NCBI RefSeq assembly: GCF_015245355.1
Contig: NZ_CP063311.1
Coordinates: 1,821,217 to 1,885,216, forward strand
DNA length: 64,000 nucleotides
Direction of reading: 5' to 3'
DNA from: Anabaenopsis elenkinii CCIBt3563
GTDB taxonomy: Bacteria > Cyanobacteriota > Cyanobacteriia > Cyanobacteriales > Nostocaceae
In this document: positions 36,600 to 44,674 of the stretch, piece after piece
How the letters are laid out: every line of letters begins with the position of its first letter
Position numbering within the stretch: position 1 is the stretch's first letter
Made by a program: the position numbers and the translations under genes
The notes under the pieces: model-generated
The model's database searches: none
The model's input: the letters and a program-made list of their open reading frames with translations, nothing else
Told to the model about the DNA's origin: nothing

Positions 36600-37556
36600 A
36601 TGAAGACCGCTCAGACAGCCACAGACCTCGTGCGGACTTACCTGCGTGAGATTGGCCGTGTGCCACTCTTAACCCACGAGGAGGAAATTTCCTACGGTAA
36701 ACAGGTGCAATTTTCTCGTACTTTGCATGATGTTAGGGATTCTCTGGTTAACCAGATGGGTCGTCAACCTAGTCCGGAGGAGTGGGCGCAAGCCGCCAAT
36801 CTGGAGGTAACAGAGTTGAAAGATGCGATCGCCGAGGGTGAAATAGCTAAACGCAAGATGGTAGAAGCCAATTTGCGTCTGGTAGTATCCGTTGCCAAAA
36901 AGTACATTAAGCGTAACGTTGATCTATTGGATTTGATTCAAGAAGGTAGTATTGGAATGCAACGGGGTGTGGAAAAGTTTGACCCTACCAAGGGCTATAG
37001 ATTTTCTACCTATGCTTATTGGTGGATACGTCAAGCCATAACCAGAGCGATCGCTGAGAAAGCTCGCACTATCCGATTGCCAATTCACATTACTGAAAAA
37101 CTAAATAAAATTAAAAAAGCACAACGCCAACTATCGCAAAAATTGGGACGTGCACCCTCAGCTGCGGAACTGGCTGAAGAATTAGATTTAACACCAAAAC
37201 AGGTACGAGAGTATCTGGAAAGAGCGCGGTTACCTTTATCTTTAGACTTGCGCTTGGGTGACAACTACGATACCGAACTGGGGGAAATGTTAGAAGATCC
37301 GGGAGTTTCTCCGGAAGAGTTTGTCATGCAGTCTTCTTTATCTTCTGACTTAGAGCGTCTGATGGATGAACTCACGCCACAACAAAAGGAAGTAATTAAA
37401 TTACGCTTTGGCTTACTAGATGGACAGGCTCTAACTTTAGCTAAAATAGGTGACCTTCTCAACATTAGCCGCGAACGAGTCCGGCAAATCGAACGAGAAG
37501 CCTTAAGTAAACTTCGTAAATCTAAAGCTAATATGAACGAATACTTGGCAAGTTGA
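36600..37556 (+). CDS. Group 2 sigma factor (RpoD-like)
   Basis: Alternative primary-like sigma subunit of RNA polymerase. The 318-aa product has region 1.2 ([16 protein letters not shown]), regions 2.1-2.4 ([53 protein letters not shown]), region 3 ([16 protein letters not shown]) and regions 4.1-4.2 ([35 protein letters not shown]). It lacks a long N-terminal region 1.1, so it belongs to the SigB/C/D/E class and is not the principal SigA. Which paralogue is not clear. Such sigmas respond to light, nitrogen or stress in cyanobacteria. Confidence 0.93.
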   Translation: MKTAQTATDLVRTYLREIGRVPLLTHEEEISYGKQVQFSRTLHDVRDSLVNQMGRQPSPEEWAQAANLEVTELKDAIAEGEIAKRKMVEANLRLVVSVAKKYIKRNVDLLDLIQEGSIGMQRGVEKFDPTKGYRFSTYAYWWIRQAITRAIAEKARTIRLPIHITEKLNKIKKAQRQLSQKLGRAPSAAELAEELDLTPKQVREYLERARLPLSLDLRLGDNYDTELGEMLEDPGVSPEEFVMQSSLSSDLERLMDELTPQQKEVIKLRFGLLDGQALTLAKIGDLLNISRERVRQIEREALSKLRKSKANMNEYLAS

Positions 37557-37793
37557 CTACAGACGCCAGTCATCCCGTCCTTATCCCCAAGCCCTATGAG
37601 CAGAGTATGGGTTAAGATGAGAAAATACGCTACTGGAGGTACGGTTACATCGACTTTAAGCAGGGACGTAGACTGTTACATTAGACTGATATCAACAGTT
37701 GATTGCCAGTTGCACTAAGTCAAAAACAGGCATTTACTGTTAAAGTGGCAAACATGACACTACAGTTAGTAGTGTGAGTACAGGAGGTACAAG

Positions 37794-38138
37794 ATGAGTA
37801 ACCAATCCAAGAAGGTCTCAGAATTTTTTAACGGTGATTCAGAAACCACTAACTTACTGTGGCAATACGTTAAATCTATGAGTCCGGAAACAGTTACCCA
37901 ACTATCAAGGCCAACTTCCTCTGAAGTTATTCAGGTAATGGAGCGTAATATCATCGGACTATTAGGTAACCTACCTTCAGAACACTTTGACATTACCATC
38001 ACCACCAGTCGTGAGAGTCTTGGTCAGCTATTGGCTTCGGCGATGATTAGTGGTTATTTTCTGCGGAACGCTGAACAGAGAATGCATTTTGAAGCTGTTT
38101 TGCAAGGAAGTGAAGACAATCATCACGCAGTTGAGTAA
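37794..38138 (+). CDS. DUF760 protein
   Basis: 114-aa soluble cyanobacterial/plastid DUF760 protein of unknown function. Typical blocks are LLWQYVKSMSPETV, MERNIIGLLGNLPSEHFDITITTSRESLGQLLASAMISGYFLRNAEQR (in the family this spans residues about 48-97). A strong AGGAGGT (37782-37788) lies 5 nt before ATG 37794, which suggests good expression. Stands between the sigma factor and mutT genes on the same strand, 237 bp after the former. Confidence 0.82.
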   Translation: MSNQSKKVSEFFNGDSETTNLLWQYVKSMSPETVTQLSRPTSSEVIQVMERNIIGLLGNLPSEHFDITITTSRESLGQLLASAMISGYFLRNAEQRMHFEAVLQGSEDNHHAVE

Positions 38139-38334
38139 TTATTTCCCGCTTTTCCTAAAAAAAATGAATATTATAATCTGAATCTTGCTGCACACGCCGA
38201 TGTCCAACGGCGTGTACCCGTGGGACATGAAAACGGTGGGGAACTGGGCGCTGGGAATGTAGTATCCGGTGAAGACAGATCAACCAAGATTCCTTTCACT
38301 TTTCCACTTGAGTGCGCGGAGTGTCAAGCCCCCG

Positions 38335-38763
38335 ATGATGAGTAAAACTAACCCTTTCCCACCTCACAAAATTATTGGTGTGGCGGTAATCTGGGACGAT
38401 AATCAGCAAATTTTAATTGACCGCCGTCTTCCCCAGGGTGTAATGGGTGGTTTATGGGAATTTCCTGGGGGCAAAATTGAGCCTGGTGAAACCATCGCAG
38501 AATGTATTCAACGGGAAATTAAAGAAGAATTAGGCATAGAAATTGCAGTGGGAGAACATTTGATCACTATTGATCATACTTACACTCACTTGCGCGTTAC
38601 CCTCATGGTGCATCACTGTCGTCTAATTAAAGGTATTCCCCAACCTATAGAATGCGATGAGATTTGCTGGGTGAACTTGGATGATCTGGACAAGTTCACT
38701 TTTCCCCAGGCTAATATTCAAATTATTGCGGCCTTAAAGCAGTCCATCAAGCAATTTAAGTAA
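38335..38763 (+). CDS. mutT: MutT-type 8-oxo-dGTP diphosphatase
   Basis: Cleans oxidised dGTP from the nucleotide pool. The 142-aa Nudix protein has VIWDDNQQILIDRRLPQGVMGGLWEFPGG in front of the box, then GKIEPGETIAECIQREIKEELGI, and the downstream HTYTHLRVTLMVHHC, the pattern of MutT and of the MutY C-terminal domain. The frame extends upstream to a GTG (38269), but the two adjacent ATG codons at 38335/38338 give the normal length. Followed by a mobile-element scar. Confidence 0.85.
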   Translation: MMSKTNPFPPHKIIGVAVIWDDNQQILIDRRLPQGVMGGLWEFPGGKIEPGETIAECIQREIKEELGIEIAVGEHLITIDHTYTHLRVTLMVHHCRLIKGIPQPIECDEICWVNLDDLDKFTFPQANIQIIAALKQSIKQFK

Positions 38764-38989
38764 AAAATTTTTGCTCATAGTCAAGATTTTGAACTCTCCA
38801 CACTTTGAAAAACCTGGATTTTGAATCGATTTTTGTTACAAATATTGGTTTAGAACAAAATATCTGTTCTGCCCCAAAAAGCTCATGATTGATTCATGCA
38901 GTCCTACCTACCAAAAAACGCGCACAGTACCCCTGGTTTCTAACTATGGGTGTGTAGCGCCCTAGGGATTTCAGTCTCATTCCTAGGAA

Positions 38990-39110
38990 TCATCTTGACC
39001 AAAAAACGAGAGCTGAACCAATGGCTTTAGACATGGGGATAAGTCGGTAGCGACTTCAGTTGCAGTGGAGCGAGTACGTGGCTTTAGCCACATCGAATAT
39101 TATATAGCTT
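38990..39110 (+). mobile_element. IS605-type end fragments (decayed)
   Basis: Non-coding debris. A perfect GTGGCT / AGCCAC hairpin with TT loop (39078-39091) and the preceding CTTTAGACATGGGGATAAGTC stretch resemble the ends of IS200/IS605-family elements in cyanobacteria. There is no transposase frame in this part. It adjoins the TnpB remnant locus at 39233-39564. Confidence 0.4.
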
Positions 39111-39232
39111 GACTTGTGGCGAAGGTTGCAGCTAATATTTTAACAAAAGTAGCGATAAAGCTAGGTTTAGACCTAAGCGGAATCAGTAGGGTGTCTTTGA
39201 TAGCACCATTGAAAGTCCGTTTGTGGACTCTT

Positions 39233-39269
39233 CAAGAATCCCCCGGCTTCTAGCCGAGGGGAGTATCAA
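39233..39269 (+). repeat. IS605-like end repeat, copy 1
   Basis: 37-nt imperfect hairpin element starting CAAGAATCCCCCGGC and ending GAGTATCAA. It matches copy 2 (39528-39564) at 33 of 37 positions. The form is that of right ends of IS605-type elements. Confidence 0.7.
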
Positions 39270-39283
39270 GTCCAGATGGAGGT

Positions 39284-39496
39284 GTGATTAAACAGGCATG
39301 TGTAGTTAAGCCTGCCTCTGGGTGGTACGTAATGTTAACAGTACAGTGGGATGTATCTGTACCTCAACCTCTACCACATGGGGAACCAATAGGAACAGAT
39401 AGAGATGTTGCAGCCGCTCAGGTAGTCGCTATACAAAGACTTGCATCCGTGGGGCACATGGTCAAGATGCTTGCTGTTAGCAAAGTGGCGCGTTAG
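39284..39496 (+). pseudogene. Internally deleted TnpB (IS605 OrfB) remnant
   Basis: About 70 codons in one frame. The first 36 residues (KQACVVKPASGWYVMLTVQW, then DVSVPQPLPHGEPIG) match the middle of cyanobacterial TnpB, just before the RuvC-I GID motif. The sequence then jumps to TDRDVAAAQVV, which is the RuvC-III region near the TnpB C-terminus, followed by LASVGHMVKMLA. The part between RuvC-I and RuvC-III, including the zinc finger, is missing, so the protein cannot be an active nuclease. The remnant is bracketed by two copies of an IS605-like end repeat. It lies just upstream of the CBS gene. Confidence 0.75.
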
Positions 39497-39527
39497 CGCG
39501 TGTAAATTCATTGGAGTCCCCGTGAAG

Positions 39528-39564
39528 CAAGAATCCCCCGGCTTATAGCCGCGGCGAGTGTCAA
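39528..39564 (+). repeat. IS605-like end repeat, copy 2
   Basis: 37-nt element CAAGAATCCCCCGGC ... GAGTGTCAA, 33/37 identical to copy 1. It ends 43 bp before the CBS gene start, so it replaces the normal upstream region of that gene. Confidence 0.7.
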
Positions 39565-39607
39565 AATAATGGTGGTAGAGACTTTGAGTAAGGGTATCAG
39601 TAAGCAA

Positions 39608-40066
39608 ATGTCTAAGACCGTTACCGATGTAATGACCTGTGACCCAATTGTTGTCCAGAGGGAAACTCCACTGGAGGAAGCTATCCGCATTTTAGCAGAA
39701 AACCGCTTTAGTGGCTTACCAGTGGTGGATCATGGGGGTAAATTGGTGGGGATTATTTCAGAAACTGACTTGATGTGGCGAGAAACTGGTGTGACTCCTC
39801 CGGCTTACATTATGTTTCTAGATAGCGTCATCTATTTACAAAATCCTGCTACTTACGATCGCGAACTACACAAAGTATTGGGACAAACTGTTGGCGAGGT
39901 CATGACCAAGAATCCTGTAAGTATTTACCCACAAGAAACTGTAAAAGCAGCAGCACAACTGATGCACGATCGCCATATTCACCGCTTACCAGTAGTTGAC
40001 AGCGAGAGTCAAGTGGTTGGTATCCTAACCCGTGGTGATATTATTAGGGCTATGGCAAGTAGTTAA
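39608..40066 (+). CDS. CBS-domain pair protein
   Basis: 152-aa protein made of two CBS domains (MSKTVTDVMTCDPIVVQRETPLEEAI, residues 1-26, through VVDHGGKLVGIISETDL; then VGEVMTKNPVSIYPQETVKAAAQLM and VVDSESQVVGILTRGDIIRAM). Paired CBS domains bind adenosyl ligands such as AMP or ATP. The frame continues upstream to an ATG at 39569 that lies directly after the IS605-like repeat, so those 13 extra codons are probably not native; ATG 39608 is preferred. Role unknown. Confidence 0.88.
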   Translation: MSKTVTDVMTCDPIVVQRETPLEEAIRILAENRFSGLPVVDHGGKLVGIISETDLMWRETGVTPPAYIMFLDSVIYLQNPATYDRELHKVLGQTVGEVMTKNPVSIYPQETVKAAAQLMHDRHIHRLPVVDSESQVVGILTRGDIIRAMASS

Positions 40067-40115
40067 TTTAATATTTAAAGCTTTTTTCAACAATTGAGAA
40101 AATTAGGACAAATAA

Positions 40116-40778
40116 ATGAATATTACTTCTGAGTCTATTAAGCAAGCGCTCAGTTCTGAAAATTTGGGAGATCGCTTGCGTGCGGTTAATCAACTTCGTG
40201 ACTTGGAACCAGCAAAGGCTTTTGAATTAATTCAAGTTGCTATGGGTGATAGTAACTCGCGGGTGAGATATTCAGCAGTAAGTCAGATGGATACTCTGGG
40301 AAGGCAAAATTTAGAGTTATCTTTGGATGTGTTGCGCGGTATGCTCAATGACCCTGAACCTGATGTCCAAGCTGCAGCAGCTGATTGTTTGGGTGCGCTG
40401 AAACTCCAAGATGCTTTTGAGGATTTACAGCAACTTTATCATACAAGCCCCGAATGGCTGGTACAATTTAGTGTGATTGCGACACTAGGAGAGTTAGGCG
40501 ATCCACGGGGATTTGAACTACTCAAGGAAGCTTTGTGTTCTCAGAATGAGTTAGTCCAAACAGCCGCTATTAGTTCTTTGGGGGAGTTGGGAGATATGCA
40601 AGCAGTTCCCCTTTTAGCCCCTTTTACAACTAGTTCCGATTGGCAAATCCGTTACCGAGTTGTCCAAGCTTTGACCCGTTTGGGTGGTGCTGATGCGTAC
40701 TCGCTTTTAGAAACTCTTACTGATGATAAAGTGGAAGCTGTGGCGCATGAAGCTAAACAATCTCTAGATTTGGCTTGA
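40116..40778 (+). CDS. nblB: HEAT-repeat protein, NblB-like
   Basis: 220-aa alpha-solenoid with about six HEAT/PBS-lyase-type repeats (for example RVRYSAVSQMDTLGRQNLEL, DVQAAAADCLGALKLQDAFEDL, VQTAAISSLGELGDMQAVPLL). NblB helps dismantle phycobilisomes under nutrient stress, and the size and overall pattern fit the cyanobacterial NblB group, but other PBS-lyase HEAT proteins look similar. It follows the CBS gene by 49 bp on the same strand and is convergent with the DUF456 gene 5 bp away. Confidence 0.7.
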   Translation: MNITSESIKQALSSENLGDRLRAVNQLRDLEPAKAFELIQVAMGDSNSRVRYSAVSQMDTLGRQNLELSLDVLRGMLNDPEPDVQAAAADCLGALKLQDAFEDLQQLYHTSPEWLVQFSVIATLGELGDPRGFELLKEALCSQNELVQTAAISSLGELGDMQAVPLLAPFTTSSDWQIRYRVVQALTRLGGADAYSLLETLTDDKVEAVAHEAKQSLDLA

Positions 40779-40783
40779 ATGTG

Positions 40784-41302
40784 TTAAGTTCCATACAATT
40801 GAGGCCAAGTTGTGACTATAAAAACTACAACCGCGGCGATGGCTAAAACTCCTTGAATTAAGTTTCCAACTATCGAACCTACTATAATACCTACACCAGC
40901 TTTAACTGCTGGCCATAGTTCCCGTCGGTAAATAAACTCAGCGATAATTGCGCCTAGTAGAGGCCCTATTAGAATTCCTAACAAGGGTCCGCCAAAGGGT
41001 AAGGTTGGTAGTAAGCCAAAAAATCCTAATATTAATCCTACGATAGCACCGATTTGTCCCCACTTACTAGCACCGGCTTTTTTAGCACCTAAGTAGCTAG
41101 CTAAAAAATCTACGGCGATACTCAGGATTAAAACTACAACTGTGACAATTAGGGGTATTTTAATCGCTGCAAAGGAACTACTAAAAATACCCCAAATAAT
41201 AATAGAAGTAAGAATTAACCCGCTTCCGGGTATACCGGGAACTACAGAACCAATGATACCCAGTATCATAAGGGTAATTAGTAGCCAATAAATAACTTGC
41301 AT
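40784..41302 (-). CDS. DUF456 membrane protein
   Basis: 172-aa hydrophobic protein with about four to five membrane helices and many small residues. It contains the glycine-rich blocks IPGSGLILTSIIIWG, FLASYLGAKKAGASKWGQIGAIVG and GPLLGILIGPLLGAIIAEFI that define DUF456. Function unknown. It starts 6 bp after the CCB gene ends, so the two are likely co-transcribed. ATG start at 41302. Confidence 0.83.
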   Translation of the reverse strand: MQVIYWLLITLMILGIIGSVVPGIPGSGLILTSIIIWGIFSSSFAAIKIPLIVTVVVLILSIAVDFLASYLGAKKAGASKWGQIGAIVGLILGFFGLLPTLPFGGPLLGILIGPLLGAIIAEFIYRRELWPAVKAGVGIIVGSIVGNLIQGVLAIAAVVVFIVTTWPQLYGT

Positions 41303-41308
41303 AAAGTT

Positions 41309-41971
41309 TTAAATCTCCGCCTCAGCTAGCAAGGAGGAATGGAGGGTCACGGATAATTTATCAGCAATTCCCGCAATCCAATTTTCATCTTGTTTAGTGT
41401 AACTGCGGGGTGCATTCGCTGCTAAAATCAACACACCTTGGTTGCCTATGGGTTGACAGATTACACCTTGTGTGTTTTCTGGCAAGTAATCAAATTCAAT
41501 TCTTCCTGGGTATACTTTTAAGTCTACTAAATAAATCGGCTTTTGTGTTTCTAGGACTCGTTTTAAGATGGAACCGGGTATTACTTCGGATTTAGCAGCC
41601 AAAATACCACGACGCAGTAAAACTCGGCCTTGATAAACTACCACCAGGGAGCGTGTTACCGTATTAGTCAGTAGTAACCGAGATCCCCAAGCTAATTCTG
41701 TTTTGACAGCTTCGGGCAAGTCTGGTGCAAGTATAAAACCCTCTTCCCCAATTAATTCTACTGCATCAGGGGATCTCGGCTGTACTTGCTGCCAAATTAA
41801 ACCGGTTAAAATCATCACCGCACTCAAAATTACCCCAACTACATCCGCACGCGCTTGGGAATCGGTTAATTCTGGAGTCAGCAAGCGGTTAATTAGCAAA
41901 AGCACAGCGCCTATTCCACCCACAGCTAAGGGTAAACGGCGCAAGATTTTATTGGGGTCAGATTTGTCCAT
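41309..41971 (-). CDS. CCB2/CCB4-type cofactor assembly protein
   Basis: 220-aa protein with two N-terminal membrane helices (about 12-28 and 44-60) and a soluble domain. It matches the family called cofactor assembly of complex C subunit B, whose plastid members CCB2 and CCB4 attach haem c' (ci) to cytochrome b6. Supporting blocks are LLLINRLLTPELTDSQARADVVG and GIICQPIGNQGVLILAANAPRSY-like text near residues 170-195. The role in cytochrome b6f maturation is by homology. It lies upstream of, and 6 bp from, the DUF456 gene. Confidence 0.75.
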   Translation of the reverse strand: MDKSDPNKILRRLPLAVGGIGAVLLLINRLLTPELTDSQARADVVGVILSAVMILTGLIWQQVQPRSPDAVELIGEEGFILAPDLPEAVKTELAWGSRLLLTNTVTRSLVVVYQGRVLLRRGILAAKSEVIPGSILKRVLETQKPIYLVDLKVYPGRIEFDYLPENTQGVICQPIGNQGVLILAANAPRSYTKQDENWIAGIADKLSVTLHSSLLAEAEI

Positions 41972-41977
41972 TCGTCC

Positions 41978-42003
41978 TTAGTCATTAGTGGTTAGTCATT
42001 AGT
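41978..42003. repeat. Short tandem repeat TTAGTCATTAGT x2
   Basis: Two perfect 12-nt copies (41978-41989 and 41992-42003) separated by GG, between the CCB gene start and rpaB's end. Short tandem repeats of this kind are frequent in Nostocales intergenic DNA. Confidence 0.8.
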
Positions 42004-42039
42004 TGTGAGAATACAACTATTGACTTTTTTTAACTGTTT

Positions 42040-42768
42040 TTATTCCTCGCCTGGTTCAATTATCCTCTGAAACAAATAACCAGTACCTCTAGCTGTGAGA
42101 ATTAATTCTGGATTACTAGGATCATCTTCTAACTTAGCCCGCAAACGGGAAATATGTACATCTACGACACGAGTATCTACATGGCGTTCTGGTGTGTAAC
42201 CCCATACTTCCTGTAATATTTCTGAGCGAGAAAATGCTTCCCCAGAACGGCTAACTAGTAACTCCAGGAGACTAAACTCCATACCTGTCAACCGAATGCG
42301 CTCATCCCCTTTGTAGACTTGGCGTTTATTGGTATCTATTCTAATATTACCAACATGAATGACCCCGGAGCTAGGAATACCAGAAGCTCCTGTTTTATCT
42401 ACTCTTCGCAGTACTGAGCGAATGCGAGCTTCTAACTCTTTGGGGGAAAATGGTTTGACAACATAGTCATCAGCACCTAATTCTAGACCGGTAATGCGAT
42501 CGGCAACGTCCCCCAAGGCTGTTAGCATGATAATGGGAACATCGGACTCCTTACGCAATTCTTGACACACACCATAGCCATCTAGCTTTGGCATCATCAC
42601 ATCTAATACTACTAAGTCAGGTTCTGATTTGCGAAAGGTTTCTAAAGCTTCTTCTCCATCTCCCGCTGTGACCACATCGTAGCCAATCATGGAAAGACGC
42701 GTTTCCAAAATCCGGCGAATACTGGCTTCGTCGTCTACCACCAAGATTTTTTCTTTATGGCTTTCCAA
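42040..42768 (-). CDS. rpaB: Response regulator RpaB (OmpR family)
   Basis: Essential cyanobacterial regulator (Ycf27 family) that controls high-light and photosynthesis genes by binding HLR1 sites. The 242-aa product has a receiver domain (ILVVDDEASIRRIL; phospho-acceptor Asp in LVVLDVMMPKLDG; Lys in VVKPFSPKEL) and a winged-helix DNA-binding domain (RLTGMEFSLLELLVSRSGEAFSR, DTRVVDVHISRLRAKLEDD). Length and text match RpaB closely. The start is a TTG at 42768 (MESHKEKILVVDD) with GGAG 4 nt before it. Divergent from radA, as in other cyanobacteria (recollection). Confidence 0.94.
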   Translation of the reverse strand: MESHKEKILVVDDEASIRRILETRLSMIGYDVVTAGDGEEALETFRKSEPDLVVLDVMMPKLDGYGVCQELRKESDVPIIMLTALGDVADRITGLELGADDYVVKPFSPKELEARIRSVLRRVDKTGASGIPSSGVIHVGNIRIDTNKRQVYKGDERIRLTGMEFSLLELLVSRSGEAFSRSEILQEVWGYTPERHVDTRVVDVHISRLRAKLEDDPSNPELILTARGTGYLFQRIIEPGEE

Positions 42769-42938
42769 GTTTCTCCATGCTCCTTAACTAAAATTTAAGA
42801 TGATTAACTTTTAATACCATAATATTAAGATATCATTCCATCAATTGATTGGGAAAAAGCTCTAACTCTGATTCTGATTCGATATTAGTTTTGAGCAACA
42901 ATTAAGAAAATATTAAATTTTTACAACTAATTTGAAGA

Positions 42939-44462
42939 ATGGCAAAGCCTAAAACCTTTTACGTTTGTAACGAGTGTGGAGCAGAATCTTCCCAGTGGTT
43001 TGGTAAGTGTCCAGCTTGCGGTACATATAATTCATTAGAAGAACAGATTGCGATTCAATCATCAGCAGATGTACTTAGTAGGGGTGGTCTAAGTGGTTGG
43101 CAAGGAACTCACAGCCATGGTAAATCTACTGGTAAACCAGCCAAGCCTAGAGCTTCTCTGACATTTGATCAGATTAGCGATCGCCAAATTGCTCGTTGGG
43201 AATCTGGGTATACTGAATTAGACCGGGTACTGGGTGGTGGAGTTGTTCCTGGTTCTATGGTGCTAATCGGGGGTGACCCAGGGATAGGTAAGTCTACTTT
43301 ACTATTACAAGTATCAAACCAGCTAGCACAAAAATACCGTATCCTCTACGTCACAGGAGAAGAATCAGGACAACAGGTAAAATTGCGAGCTTCTCGATTG
43401 GGAGTATCAAAAACCCAGGATGTCAGTCGTCAAAAGCTGGAGCCGACCGATCAAGATGCGCCAGAAGATAGTATAAATGCGGATTTGTATGTATTACCAG
43501 AAACAGATTTAGAAGAAATATTAAAGGAGATGGACTCACTAAGGCCAAATCTGGCGGTAATTGATAGTATTCAAACGATATTCTTTCCGGCGCTCACCTC
43601 CGCACCGGGTTCTGTGGCTCAGGTAAGGGAGTGTACAGCAGCTTTGATGAAGGTGGCAAAACATGAAGATATTACCATGTTAATTGTCGGACACGTCACC
43701 AAAGAAGGGGCGATCGCAGGTCCCAAAGTTTTAGAACACTTAGTCGATACAGTATTATATTTTGAGGGTGATCGCTTTGCCTCCCATAGATTATTAAGAA
43801 CTGTCAAAAACCGTTTCGGCGCTACTCACGAAATTGGTATATTTGAAATGGTAAAGAACGGATTGCGAGAAGTCCCTAACCCTTCAGAGTTATTTTTAGG
43901 TAGCCGCGATGACCCAGCACCCGGAACAGCTATTGTTGTAGCTTGTGAGGGTACTCGCCCCATTGTTGTAGAATTACAAGCTTTAGTCAGTCCTACTAGT
44001 TACCCATCTCCCCGGCGCGCAGCTACAGGGATAGACTATAACCGCCTAGTGCAAATTCTAGCTGTTTTAGAGAAACGCGTCGGTATTCCCATGTCAAAAT
44101 TAGATTCTTACGTCGCCTCAGCGGGTGGTTTAAATGTAGAAGAACCAGCGGTGGATTTAGGAATAGCTGTTGCTATTGTTGCCAGTTTCCGTGATCGCAT
44201 AGTTGATCCTGGTACAATATTAATTGGTGAAGTGGGATTAGGGGGACAAGTGCGATCAGTGTCTCAAATGGAACTACGATTAAAGGAAGCTGCGAAACTG
44301 GGATTTAAACGAGCAATCGTTCCCAAAGGACAAAAATACCCGGATTTCGACATTGAAATATTGGCAGTATCGAAAGTAATAGATGCAATTATTGAGGCCA
44401 TTCCCCAGCAAACTCTAGAAGACATGGATTTAAAAATGGATGAGGGGGAGGAATACACCTGA
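42939..44462 (+). CDS. radA: DNA repair protein RadA/Sms
   Basis: RecA-like helicase that processes recombination intermediates. The 507-aa product has an N-terminal C4 zinc finger (CNECGAESSQWFGKCPACG, about 9-27), a RecA-type ATPase with Walker A GGDPGIGKSTL, the RadA-specific KNRFGATHEIG motif, and a C-terminal Lon-protease-like domain (LVSPTSYPSPRRAATGIDYNRL, then ASAGGLNVEEPAVDLGIA). The insert between Walker A and Walker B is a little longer than in E. coli. ATG start at 42939. Confidence 0.95.
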   Translation: MAKPKTFYVCNECGAESSQWFGKCPACGTYNSLEEQIAIQSSADVLSRGGLSGWQGTHSHGKSTGKPAKPRASLTFDQISDRQIARWESGYTELDRVLGGGVVPGSMVLIGGDPGIGKSTLLLQVSNQLAQKYRILYVTGEESGQQVKLRASRLGVSKTQDVSRQKLEPTDQDAPEDSINADLYVLPETDLEEILKEMDSLRPNLAVIDSIQTIFFPALTSAPGSVAQVRECTAALMKVAKHEDITMLIVGHVTKEGAIAGPKVLEHLVDTVLYFEGDRFASHRLLRTVKNRFGATHEIGIFEMVKNGLREVPNPSELFLGSRDDPAPGTAIVVACEGTRPIVVELQALVSPTSYPSPRRAATGIDYNRLVQILAVLEKRVGIPMSKLDSYVASAGGLNVEEPAVDLGIAVAIVASFRDRIVDPGTILIGEVGLGGQVRSVSQMELRLKEAAKLGFKRAIVPKGQKYPDFDIEILAVSKVIDAIIEAIPQQTLEDMDLKMDEGEEYT

Positions 44463-44674
44463 GATTAAGGGTGATTTAGGGAGATTTACTGCTGAAAACA
44501 GTACAGTAAATTAAACTATATTCCATCTAGGTAGAAGGCTGGCTTGCCTAGGTGCCCCAGAGGATTTGTGAGATTAAATCATTTAATATGTAGTGCTTTA
44601 TTGACTGGTGAAGTGTTGTATATATCCGTATTATATCGGCACTAGTCCAACAAGTGAAAAAATAATCACAGTCA

